Positions 1 through 11,171 of a DNA stretch of 64,000 nucleotides are shown here, one piece after another. Positions within the stretch are counted from its first letter, which is position 1. Each line of letters starts with the position of its first letter. The notes under the pieces are model-generated. The model was not told the origin of the DNA and did not search any database. It saw nothing but the letters and a program-made list of their open reading frames with translations. The stretch is taken from assembly GCF_001625305.1 (NCBI RefSeq), contig NW_017802491.1, positions 1,183,824 through 1,247,823 on the forward strand. Reading direction: 5' to 3'. Made by a program: the position numbers and the translations under genes. Source of the DNA: Branchiostoma belcheri (taxonomy: Eukaryota; Chordata; Leptocardii; Amphioxiformes; Branchiostomatidae).

Positions 1-519
1 GCCAATAGTCACCATATGCAACACATAGATCATTATTGACTGAAAGAAAAACAACGAAAGACTTGTTATCACAACACACGTAACGTACCTACGATGATTA
101 AAGATTCCAAGCGATGACTTCTGCCCATGCAATGGCTTCTTTCCTAGCGCCCTTTTCTGTCACGCCTCCGCCCGTCTAGACGGGTCCGCACCGCGTCTTA
201 CAAGCCCGCCAAACCTACAGGAGAAGAGGACAGTTCAGCAACAATATGTGCTCCATGGTGAGCTCGCCGTCTAAATCCTAGACTGGCTATACGCACGGAT
301 TAAACGATCTGGTTGAAGTGCCGCTTTGGGACAAAATCGACCGGACTAATTCTGCATCATCATTACCCTCCTGAACTCGATCTGGCCCCCTGGACCTCTC
401 ATCATTTCTAACATCATCGCGTCCTCATTAAGTAGGTTGACAAGACAGCAATTCTTCAGTTGCCTGGGGAGTCGTCCGCACGGTGTCCAATAATCAAAAT
501 ACAGCCGAGGATAGCGACG

Positions 520-690
520 TTCTTTGTTTACCAGCCGCTCGTTTAACAAGAGCAGACGTTTTTTGACGACCGCCTGTCATCTTCATCAGGGCAATTATGA
601 CTGGTTCGTTCACTGTGCACTGATGAATATACAGACGGTCATCGAAACGTCGGCTCTAGTTAAACAAGTGATTGTGAATAAATAACGTTG
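520..690. repeat. Inverted pair of hammerhead-ribozyme-like repeats
   Basis: The plus strand at 620-653 reads CTGATGA, about 16 bases, then CGAAACGTC. The minus strand from 589 down to about 553 reads CTGATGA, a six-base-pair stem (GATGAC with GTCGTC, one G-U pair) closed by a five-base loop, then CAAAAAACGTC. Similarity between the arms continues past the motif for about 70 bases in each direction (both include GCTCT-GTTAAAC-AG). CTGATGA plus GAAAC is the conserved hammerhead core, and such motifs are known in the terminal repeats of Penelope-like retroelements. Each arm carries damage: the plus arm has lost stem II pairing and the minus arm has an altered GAAA. I infer a decayed retroelement end-to-end remnant. 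Confidence 0.5.
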
Positions 691-3250
691 CTATTCAATC
701 ATTCACCAACCTGATCAAATTATTCATGGAAAACAACTGTGGCTGCTCTCCACATAAAACGATTGATGACCAAGGGTACAGTATTCTTAGACACTGTCTC
801 TGGTTCACCATTGAATAAGTCTGAGAATGCATCATTTCTTTGTAGCATGCTTTTACCACCTCCATTTGATAAAAATTGCAGAGTAGGACAACATAATTTT
901 CTTCTTCTTCTTTCTTTAATGTTGGTTACCAAGTTAACCCCACAATATGTTACTATCCTACATCCGCCCAGGATAATAGTGGGGGATCATCGCTTGCGAG
1001 TTTTCAATGAAATGTATCATCCTCGTTCCCTGGACAAAACGCGCAGACCCAGGCGTGCAGCGCGCAGTAATCCCCGGGACGTGACTGAGGTATTGTAGGA
1101 GGGGTTTGTTACACTGGGGTAATGGCAGACTGGGATTACGGACAGGCGCAACAGATACGCCATAACCTGGAGAGCTAAATAAATGGCCACTTGCTGTCAG
1201 CTCTTTCAGAGTTTTATTTCGGAGCTGTATTATATTAAAGGATAAGCAACAACAATAGGAATATCTCGATTTAAAATATGAGACATTATTGAGCCTTTGA
1301 TTTGATTTTAATTTGATTTATAAGTTTGCATAAAATGACATATTAGCCAGGACTGCCTAACTAGGCGGATGCTATCATAAAGGGCGAGCCCTGGTACAAT
1401 ATACAATATACAGTAATAACGGTTACAAATTAATACAACGTTCATTCAAATGCGTTAACAGTGTATCTGGGGTAGCTTTTATGTGGGTTGTACAAATTGT
1501 ACAAACAGGGTGTTAGGTACGGAGATCAGACATGGTTTGTGTTACTTACGAGAGTCGCAGCAGGAGTGAATAAGGACACCCCAATTATAGAGATAATTAT
1601 AACTAGAGAGACAATTATAATGATGTGACAGAATGGAGATGTCCTGTAGCACAGAACATAAAAACAAACCTTCCATCCCGTCAGATTCCCACCCCCGCAA
1701 AGTGACAAATGGATCATTGATAATTGAGCTATAAGTAACATTAGGAAATGATGACCGTGAACAGCACTGCCGGTTCATTGACCTAATGATTGGAAAGTCT
1801 GCCATGGCAGCCATGTCAGGAGACACGATGGCTGTCGCCATACATTTTGGACACGCCAGAATTTATGTCAAGATGGCTCTGACCGTGACATGAACCACCT
1901 GCCTTGATATGACTGACCATACAACATGTGTTACCTGTACACGGCATATGGATCAACGTAAACTACAAAGCGTATGTCAAAAATAGACCATAAGGACGCC
2001 AGAGAGTCCCGTTCTGCTGGCTTGGTGGTAATTTACTTGCGAAGGCTGTCTTGTGTTTCGACCGAAATGTCAGGCTCATAGAAAATCGACAGGAATAATC
2101 GAATGTCCCGGACACATGCATCTACACCCAATTATGGGCCAACCGACCAAGGCGTTTACTGATTTTCTCATGTGATTAATAGCGTGTAATGGCTCATTAA
2201 TTACAATTGTCAACAGATTAATAGGATTACTGTTTACTGACTTTAGCTATAGGGTCTCATAATTCTTTCGTGTCATTTATTTATCACGTATGCAAAAATA
2301 ATTCTACAGGCCACGTTAAGCCTTTAGATTCTTTGTATCTTCTAGATGTCCTAATTTTTAAGAGGACTGCGCAGCTTGAGAGACAGGTGAGTACCAGGAG
2401 AGGTAAATGGTTCATTTCTCGTTTGCCCTTCGTTGGCCGTAATATGTTTTAATTTTGGCGAAAAGAGAATGGCCCGCGAGGTTAAGGTTTCGTCAACCTC
2501 TGGCGACTTTGGCAATTACGAGCAATGTCAAGAATTATAGCTCTCGTGAAATGAGTTTTTAACAAGTGACAGGCAATCCATCTGGTGGAAAGTTTGCTCT
2601 GACAAAATGGTAGGCAGCTACGGGCCCTTTTTGGGGGAAAGATCCAATTTCCGTGTACGGCCTTTTCTGTGCAACATGATTTATGTTTGCACAACGAGCC
2701 TTTCAAAGGTTGGCAGTGAGAGACGTCTAGACGCAAATGGTACCATAAGGCTTTCAACTCATCTGACTTCAATCAGCTTTTGAAAATGTGCAAATGTAGA
2801 ACTACCAAAGGCTGCCAAATGGTGTCTAGCACGTCATTGTTTCTTTGGTGTTAGTAGTTCTGCCAAAAACGCCCCATAACGTGTGCCTTTAACATTGGAC
2901 TTTAAAATGGTTATATGTGATTCTAAGTTTCAAATTTAATTTGTAAAGGACATGTAGCATCCCGCGCGGTATGAACGGTTTATATCAATCTTTCAGACGA
3001 CTATGACTGATGATAACTGACACTCAAAAGAAGCCTAAAGCCCTACTGAGGCAAGTATCCAAAGAAGTCTACTTCGTGCCGCCTAGAGTAGTTAATCTCT
3101 ATCGACCACGCGCAGTCCTAACCGACTTAAGCACTTTGTAATTGCTGCGACTGCGAGTCATTATTGACAATTTGGACTTAAAGGCGCCATGGGATTTGAC
3201 TGTCCTCAAGTACCGACTCCTTCACTAAATCTCTAACCTCATATGGCATC

Positions 3251-3688
3251 TTGGGAGGCTCAATACATATGTATACCATACCGCCACTAACCCTTTGTTA
3301 CGGTGGGAAGCCAACCGTGCCCATGTCAGATTGTGCTGTAGTTGATCCATTCGACTCCTGTACCGCCAACTACAGGGTCAGAATCCACTGTCTGCAGGGA
3401 CAGCACCAAACGTGTTACCAGACGTTCAAGGGCCAGCAGGCCAGAGTTGCCAGGGAAGCCCTAATTGAAAGCCACTTTCCAAATGTATCCGCAATACTCA
3501 ACCAATCTGTCTCCATTTACATTAGGAACACTAACATTTGCACGCTGCTCATCAAACGGACCTGGACGCCAGGGGACCGACCAATACAATTCGTGACTAG
3601 GGGGAGAAGAATATATATTTGTGTGTACGTTGTTTTTGCAAGTGTTCCAGGATGGTATATCTGCCACCGAGCAATGACAAAAGTTTGA
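3251..3688 (+). other. Unassigned open frame, 145 codons
   Basis: This is the longest open frame in the first 4 kb. It begins at a TTG codon; the first ATG is six codons later. The predicted product has several cysteines in its first half and no signal peptide, transmembrane segment or family motif that I recognise. No acceptor or donor around it gives an obvious multi-exon continuation. It may be chance, a pseudogene fragment, or an exon of an unknown gene. Confidence 0.12.
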
Positions 3689-5029
3689 AATGATATATGA
3701 TATAACAGTATTTTATCTAAATATAGCCAACCGTTAGTATTCATAGTGGTGCCCCCCCCCATAATATTGCCTGTCGATGCATTTTAAGCTTCCTATTTTG
3801 CGTTACTTTAATGATTAATTTTGGCACAAGCGTTAATAGAATTTTTAAAGCCTCATCTTGGTTATTCTTTAACAGGCGAAAGTGTAGCATTGTCGTTTCG
3901 ACCCTGTAGTTTGTAACTGAATAAAGACGGTCCTTGTCTTAACGTTTATTGGTTTAGTTGGTTTGTTGGTCGGTTGGTTGATATCTATTTATACAGGCAA
4001 TAAAAATATAGCAGTATATCTATGATAATACAAAAGATAGCAGAGCAGTCATTTTATTTCATTTGGGGTATATATACCTGGCTTTATTTTAACAGTCTTG
4101 ATACACATTTAGCCGTGAATCTGTAACACCCCCATGAAACTCCTTCCTCTTCGCCCCCGCCGTTCTGCTTCGCCCCCGCCCGTTCTGCTTCGCCCCCGCA
4201 AAAAATCTGCTTCGCCCCCGTCGTTCCTCTACGCCCCCGGTGCAATTCTGCTTTGCCCCCGTCCTTCTGCTTAGCCCCCAATGGCGGCACAGCTCACAGT
4301 CGACACGAAAATCGTCTGCAAAATAACAATAAAGGCTGTGCCGCCAAATCTAAAGTAGCCCATGCTCCGGCAAACATTCTGGACCACCTTTCTGCCAAGC
4401 GGCGTTGCACAAATCCTTCCCATTCAAAAGTTTACCCCTACCTCACGGCCCGTCAGTGGTCTCGTCTAGTGCGGAAGCCACCTCTGGTAACCCGGACAAG
4501 TTGCTGTCATCTCTTCATACCATATGCCACTTGTGGCACGTCCGCTTCTTCAGGTAAACGTTTGCATGCCTTCCTACAAGTCACACAACCTAGTTCACTT
4601 GTATTGGGGGCTTCATTGAGTTAAGTATGCAATGCTAAGCCAACAGGTCACTGTTTAATCTGATATGTTTCCACACTTACTACGCTCCCCTGCATGGGTG
4701 GGAGGGGGGATTTATGAAATACATGACATGGGACTGTCCAGGTGATAAAGTAAGTCTTTGTTGAACACGTTCAGCAGTTTGTTCGTTGAGTTTTGGTCTT
4801 TACTGTGTCATCCATGTGACTTGAATTATAATGGTGGGCTGTGGCAGAGGATTTTGTTGTAAAGAAGACCACTGACGGGCCGTGAGGTAGGGGTAAACTT
4901 TTGAATGGGAAGGATTTGTGCAACGCCACTTGGCAGAAAGGTGGTCCAGAATGTTTGCCGGAGCATGGGCTACTTTAAATTTGGCGGCAAAGTACGAAGC
5001 AGGAACACTGTCAAAAATACGATATATTT

Positions 5030-5267
5030 AAAATACATACAATTGTAAAACATATATGTTTAATAAGATTATATATACACTTTTCAAAACAATATATGTA
5101 TAGTAAATACATACAATTGTAAAACATATATGCTTAAGAAGAAAATAAATATACATTTTTCAAAACAATATATATATCTTAAATACATATAATTCCAAAA
5201 CATATATTGTTCACAAAAAGTGGTGTTTCCAAAACCCCTATCATACGAAAACATATATTGTTCACAA
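5030..5267. repeat. AT-rich tandem repeat, about 70-75 bp period
   Basis: Three or more imperfect copies of a unit containing AAATACATACAATTGTAAAAC, then ATATATG and TTTTCAAAACAATATAT, run from about 5030 to the assembly gap. The array lies between the inner and outer right arms of the foldback element. The gap probably reflects difficulty assembling this array. Confidence 0.65.
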
Positions 5268-5287
5268 NNNNNNNNNNNNNNNNNNNN
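5268..5287. other. Assembly gap, 20 N
   Basis: A run of exactly 20 N interrupts the AT-rich array just before the right outer arm of the foldback element. The true length is unknown. Confidence 0.99.
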
Positions 5288-5473
5288 TTTTCGTGTCGAC
5301 TGTGAGCTGTGCCGCCAATTGGGGGCTAAGCAGAAGGACGGGGGCAAAGCAGAATTGCGCCGGGGGCGTAGAGGAACGACGGGGGCGAAGCAGATTTTTT
5401 GCGGGGGCGAAGCAGAACGGGGCGGGGGCGAAGCAGAACGGCGGGGCGAAGAGGAAGGAGTTTCATGGGGGTG

Positions 5474-8400
5474 TGTAATAGAGGACTCGATGAGGGTATC
5501 TGATCTATATGATGAGTTATCACTCACAGTCGTTCTGCACATATGACACATTACCCTTCCCCTTACCCCTGCAGCGCGCTGCCTAGTCTCCGCACCAGCG
5601 ACTCCGCAGCAAGCCGAGCGGATAATTCTTCAATTAAAGCCTCATGCATCGCCGATAAACCACGGGCGGAGACGGAAGTCAGCGAGATATGATCAACCAA
5701 CGGGCTCTTACTGGATATTGACTGGCGACAAATGGCATCTGGAAAAGTTAAAGATAACCGCCGGGAATCAGATGGTGCAGTTGTCGAAATGCCTTTCAAT
5801 AACGTCAGCAGGGCGCTAATGATACAGATCAGCTACGTTCTACCCTAATTCATCATACATGCATGTTGTCATAAGATTTTTTGGTATCGAATGCAATCGG
5901 CACCAATTAAGAAGCCTGCAGATATTTTCTCCCCAATCCAACGTTATAACTACCTATAAATAAACGTGACATTTTCAGTGTTTAATTCCTGCGTATAGCC
6001 TCGCGTAGTGTTGACCCCCTCCCGCTATCCGATCGTTACTTCGCGGACGCACCTCCGCGAGGCCGGGTTGTGGTGACCGCTCCCTGCCGGGTGGCATGTG
6101 CCGTTCGCAGATTACTGAAGCATCGCGTCAGTCATCGATTTCACGGCGACAATGGACAGGAAAGGCGGTGGATTCTAGTCAATAATGGACCCTTAAAATG
6201 TCACAAGCCGTGTGGATACATTGATGGCTTAGTTATTTCTATCCCTACTTCGCCGTTACGAACGAGAAAGCACAGTAACTGTACACTAAAGCTGGAAGTA
6301 GCCCAAATCGTTTTTCGAACGCTTTTTACTGCAAAACAAGCTAACTTTTAGGGCTTCAATCTCAGTTCTGAATCTCTCTCGATTTTAACCGAGTTAACAG
6401 CTTTCCATATCGTTCCGAGATAAGCATGGTCTGCGTTCCCTGTAAATCTGCTGTCATGCATTAGGTATAAACCGCCATCTAATGATTTATCTCACACAGG
6501 GTACAGATAACTTCTCCCTTTAATTACTTTTCGGCAGCTAAGAAAGATGGAGTGGGTGAATAATCTAGGAACAAAGAACCCTCTTCGTGCTTTCCCTTCA
6601 CGATAACGCACGTTTGCTAATGCACATGCAGCGCATATCTCACTTTTATATCTGCCTCTGGACCTGAATCAAAAACACATTACAGTCGTCTGATTATAAA
6701 CACACATTCGGCGGGCACATAGACGTTGTTCCCCGAGGGGCATTAACCATGAAGTAAAATGATGTTATCGCCTTGCACTAAGTTTATTTTACGTATTAGA
6801 AGTGCATACACGTTGTCTGTGATGAAGAGATATGGGGACATAATGGCCTATATTCACAAGGGAAGTGGGCATATACATGTATATAAAGAACTGTCACGGC
6901 TCAGTGACCTGGGGTAGTAAGCGGTAGGTATACATAACGTTCAGAACTTATCCTGGGATCATACGTTATTTTCCTGGCATACAGCGATGCTGAACCATTC
7001 ATCAAGTTGCGCCTTTGTTTAAAACTGTCACCTGCGCCGTCTATCTTCCTTGATCTTCCTCACGGCAATTCGCCGAACAAAATTGGCCCCATTTGTCAGA
7101 AGTCCATCCAATGGAAGAATGGGACTTTCCCAGACGAAGGTTTATACCAGCTGAGCTGCCACCACAATGTTTCCTGATTTCCCAGGAGAGGCTAATTGCG
7201 TCTAAGTTCAAGGGTTGAGTGGAATCATGGCAATACTGGTCTTCTGGGGGAAACAGCTAGAAACAAATAGTGTTACCGGCGAATAAAGCTGTCCAAGTAA
7301 GCAAATTCAAACATATACACTAGTTTGCTTTTGAAATGTTAACATGCGATTTAGTCCATCTTGTTTCCATCTGATTTCTGGCCCAGCTACCGAATTTTCA
7401 GCACCAAGGACAGGTGCGAGTACAGGGACCCTTTGTCCACGTATCCTTTAGGTCAACGGCCTTGTTGATCTGTGTGCCAGAAGAAACATTAAGCCGTAAT
7501 CAATACGTTCATGACATCTATGAAACGTTACATAGTTTATAACGTGTTTAACAACTCCCAAATCAGCCTTAAAACATGCCAAGTGGACGTGAAACGTGAA
7601 CGTTGAGCAACTACAGCCGCACATCCTGATAAAACTGCCCATGAATTCCCGGACTCTGTTTTAGACTGTCTTGGCGCAGTACCAAGTCCCCTCGTAGCGT
7701 TTTTCAAGACAATCAAAAAGGTGCCTTGTTATGATCAACTGGACAAGCAGTGGCCGTTTTCTGCACACTCAACTTCGATTTTACACTTTCTAGCATCGAT
7801 TTTTGAAATAATGTTTACTTTGGATGGTGACATATAGTACGGTTTGTGGCCGTTTTACGTGTAGCACATTTGACGCTAATACTCGCGCATTGCTAAATAA
7901 TTCATGCAAAACTTCACCCGTAACCTGTCCAACTTTCTGTTTAGGAAACAACAGATTAAATCTTCTGGACATTCGCCCATACTCCCTCGTACTTGTCATA
8001 TTTGGTGTACGCATCTTTTGAAAGAGTCCCTTACCTGCCGAATTTGTTTCTTCATAATGTAACGCCTGAAAATTCAGTCATCATAGCGGCATAACTGATG
8101 GCAAATGTATACCCCTCCGGCTTTGTACCTTAGCTAAGTAACAAGTTTTCCTTGCTAGTCTTTCGATCCTCTATGCTAGTCTGAAATATGAAAGGCGCGC
8201 GTTTGGTTCCATTTAATGGCGATGGGACTTGAATATTACAGTTTCGCTGATGAGGTATCTCTCGCAATCCGTTATGATCAGGCTCAAAGCCATAGGGTCG
8301 GAGGGAAATCTAATTGTCCCTGATACCCACTGGATGATTTGTAGATTAGATCCTGATGTAGTACTTCTCATGATAGGTTCATAACTACATATAGATGGCC

Positions 8401-9031
8401 CTAGGTACCGCTCGGAATGAGTCGCCCCACTACGGGTTGGACTGGTTCCAATCTCTCACACTTCATAAATAGTCCATGGCGCGTGTCTGCAAATGTTATT
8501 GCCTGTCTAATCAAGTAAACTTACCCTGACAGGGTGTCCACAGAGGACACATTAAGGCAGTGCAGTATGAATCATTTAGTCAGAAGAAACACCCAACTAC
8601 CGCGAAAATAGCACGTCTTGTCTTGATATCTATATGAGTAAGGGTCTGAAGGGTTCCATTATTACTAATTAAGTCGCTGGCGTACCTCAAAATACGCCAA
8701 TGTATGAAAAGATATGTTTCACCACACCCACCCTTCACTTGACATTCCTCTAAAACTCAACCAAATCATGGGATGAATCTTCACGGAATCTCATCATCAA
8801 AACAAAAATCATCCAGCCAGACAACCTAGGCAGCTGATCAGCCATATGCATAGAATCTTCGGGTTTTGAAGTGCAGAGAGAGAAGTCAACAAAAGCAAGA
8901 GCCAAGAGATGAGGAGTACTGTTACCTTCACACATGACATCCATATATCCGGTGTTGTACTCGCCTGACTTGTCGTACAATCAGTGCCACACAAACGTAC
9001 ACCCGCCCGCGACAGACACATTCCCGACTAA
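5474..9031. other. Intergenic region without recognisable genes
   Basis: Only short open frames (93 codons or fewer) occur, none with a family motif. I see no RNA gene, long repeat or clear mobile element in this stretch. Confidence 0.45.
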
Positions 9032-9412
9032 GTTAACATTGGAAGCTTTTGGATTGACGGAAAAGTCCACAAGCGTGACGAGGAAGACTCTGGTCTGAGC
9101 ATTCCGCAGGAAGTTGGCGAGTCTACATCACAGACGGGACAGGCAAATCCGTACAAGGCTCCGGTGAGTGATTCAATCAAGACGTTCAGGTTATCTCCGC
9201 TGTCAGGAAGCAGTTTGCCAATACAGGAAGCTCACTTGGAGGCTCTCCTACATCAAGCCCTTAACACGGCGTCTGTCCGCGCGCAGCTGGCTCCGACGGA
9301 GCGGTACAGCCGGGGGATTTACGGTGGGAACACACGCAGATTGGCTTCCTGGAACGGCGGAACATCTCACCCGCGTGGCGGGGAGGATCGCCGTGATGAC
9401 CGGCTGGGGTGA
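9032..9412 (+). CDS. Possible coding exon of an unrecognised gene
   Basis: A frame stays open from just after a TAA at 9029-9031 to a TGA at about 9412, roughly 126 codons, in locally GC-richer DNA. The conceptual product is hydrophilic (acidic and serine-rich first half, arginine and glycine-rich end) with no membrane segment and no motif I recognise. An ATG at 9164 gives an 82-residue form, but the frame is open well upstream, so this may be a terminal exon entered by splicing (AG dinucleotides near 9032-9046). A second frame overlapping 9168-9425 is also open, which lowers confidence because GC-rich DNA opens frames by chance. Function unknown. Confidence 0.2.
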   Translation, partial: VNIGSFWIDGKVHKRDEEDSGLSIPQEVGESTSQTGQANPYKAPVSDSIKTFRLSPLSGSSLPIQEAHLEALLHQALNTASVRAQLAPTERYSRGIYGGNTRRLASWNGGTSHPRGGEDRRDDRLG

Positions 9413-10274
9413 GCGGGAGGGATGACGTAGGGAACACCTGGGGTGTTTTCCACTCCACTGCATGGACGGATATTGTCTACTGTTGTTTAGAAGCAATCGA
9501 CTTCATTGAGCAACATTTGTAACGGATACAATGAATGGCAAATTTGGTCAACAGTGCTATATGATGTCTCCAATATTTACACCATTCTATCCGTAGTGAA
9601 CAGGGACTACATACTAAATTGAGAGAGTATAATAATCAGAATTCACAGGGGACGTTGTGCACATTACAGTATTGTGTCTGAGATAATACATTCTCTTTCG
9701 CGCCAGACACATATTGGTCTAAAGGCACTCACTGCACCACCTTCTCACATGGATGCATGGCTAGACATCGATTTCGAAGAAACAAAGGTGCTGCTGAGAG
9801 ATGTACCGACTTCTTAATATGGTGACATGGTTTGTATCTTCATCTCGGCTGGTGACAGGCGTTGTCCTTACAATGCGCCACATCGATTACGGATGTCAGT
9901 GAAGTCCACGTTACCGTGTCACGGTGGGAATGAAGAAAAACACCTTTGTCCGTTCTATGAATACATCTTTTAAAACTCTTCAAGAAACCTCTGACTAAAC
10001 AGAAATGCCTTTCCCTCTGGGCTAAAATCGAATTGGTTATGCTATCTAGCAACTTTCTGGATGAAATAACCGATCGTTGTGGTTCCTATTAGGTGCTCCA
10101 GCCCTAAAGGTTTACAAAGTAAGCATTTTAGCGAATACGCGTACGGGAATGCTTTCAAATGCTTTGTTTCTGCTTCGATAAGTACTACCCGCTATTTTTA
10201 TCTGAATCAAATTTCTCACTGTGCAAGTTCATAAAGTAGGATTAATGTATATTTTGCCCTTTAGGAATATAAAC
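9413..10274. other. Intergenic stretch, nothing recognised
   Basis: No coding similarity, RNA gene or repeat structure was seen. The 3' end leads into the candidate small secreted peptide. Confidence 0.4.
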
Positions 10275-10948
10275 ATGAGGTTCATACTCCTTTTTCTAGT
10301 CATGCATGCCATCGGTAATCAGGTAAATCTTTAGAAAATCTCAATCATTTCTTTGTACACTGTAAGGCTTTCGACTTCGCCTACGCATTGGAACTCTGTT
10401 TTCTTAACTAAAGAATCTAAAGTGGAAGCTTTAGACTGCTTCCTCCGTAGGTGGGAAACCCATGGGGAGTCACACGGTAAAGGCTACATGGCTGTGGCGC
10501 TTACCGTATAAAAGACGGCAAGTAAAAGTAAGCACAGCCAGTCGCTGCTGTGTTGACATAATAATCTTTCATCCTTTCTTCCATTAGTGGTAATGGACCA
10601 GCTGGCGACTGTTGTTTACACTAGAGAACGTTGACTATATACAGTCGGTGCAGAACACTGCAGCCAAAGAACGTTAACGTTGTACGAATTCACACTGATA
10701 AAAGTATTTTATTACGACATATATATATGCTTCAGAAGAAAATATCACACAATTTATGGGATGTAACGGCGCGGTCTTATTCGCGTCTTAGGTAATCGTA
10801 GATTTGATTTTTCAAGCAGGCTGTGACAGAACCAAATGCCGACAGCTTTCTCGGTAACAAGACAGCCGGATTTGTACAACACATGCACGACTATCCTTCG
10901 AATATTCTTAGTTTGTGCGATCGTACGAAGATCCTACGACGAATGTAA
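10275..10948 (+). CDS. Candidate two-exon small secreted peptide
   Basis: Exon 1 at 10275-10322 starts with AAAC-ATG and encodes MRFILLFLVMHAIGNQ, a compact hydrophobic signal-peptide-like segment, then a GTAAAT donor in phase 0. A phase-0 acceptor (TTCAAGCAG) at 10819 opens a second exon, 10820-10948, that stays in frame for 42 codons to TAA. Its product begins AVTEPNADSF and ends KILRRM. The total is 58 residues, which would suit a secreted peptide. An alternative donor (GTAACC at 10945) could extend it to further exons. No family is recognised. Evidence is limited to the signal-like start plus two compatible splice sites, so chance cannot be excluded. Confidence 0.28.
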
Positions 10949-11001
10949 CCAGGTCCTAAGAGACGAGAACGAGAGACACGTCCCAAACCCCAATTCAATT
11001 G

Positions 11002-11171
11002 TATCCAGAACCGTGTCTATCTAGTTTGATGCCTGAAAGAGTTTGGGTTATGATCAGGCACGGTTCTGGATAGTCTTCTCATATCCAAGAACGTAGATTT
11101 GCCCCAACGGCCCAAGCACGGTTGTGGATACATCAACAGCGTAGACAATGGATAAATCACGGTTCTGGATA
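11002..11171. repeat. Cluster of CACGGTTCTGGATA motifs
   Basis: The 14-base word CACGGTTCTGGATA occurs at 11059-11072 and 11158-11171, with a one-mismatch copy at 11117-11130 and an inverted copy at 11002-11015. A phrase TATCCAAGAACGTAGATTT lies between them. A diverged copy of the same arrangement is found at about 14636-14760. Confidence 0.6.

Larger units (their letters stand above)
1..4125. other. Gene-poor intergenic region
   Basis: No exon with recognisable protein similarity was found. Several open frames of 60-145 codons exist; the longest reads 3251-3688 on the plus strand but starts at TTG, lacks any family motif I know, and has no convincing splice partner. The only structured element I see is the inverted pair of hammerhead-like motifs near 520-690. 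Composition is mixed, with AT-rich patches. Confidence 0.5.
4126..5473. mobile_element. Non-autonomous foldback element with nested inverted repeats
   Basis: Two pairs of inverted repeats are nested. The outer arms, 4126-4311 and 5288-5473, are about 186 bp each and nearly perfect complements. They contain degenerate tandem copies of a C-rich motif resembling CTGCTTCGCCCCCG. The inner arms, 4340-4461 and 4867-4988 (about 122 bp), are also complementary. Between them lie a 405 bp unique spacer and an AT-rich tandem repeat. The outer ends begin ACACCCCCATGAAACTCC. Flanking bases share GTA, which is too short to prove a target duplication. No transposase frame exists; the open frames across the arms only reflect the G/C-rich repeats. 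It is therefore a foldback or MITE-like element. Confidence 0.75.

Noticed and set aside
4140-4270. Regular C-rich repeats considered as a CRISPR-like array
   Set aside because: Units are contiguous and degenerate with no unique spacers, the genome is eukaryotic, and the array is part of an inverted repeat.
5084-5551. Open frames of 61-155 codons on both strands across the right arm of the foldback element
   Set aside because: They arise from repeated GGGGGCGAAGCAGA-type words and run through the N gap. The same words at 4140-4300 give similar frames in the opposite direction, so they are repeat artefacts.
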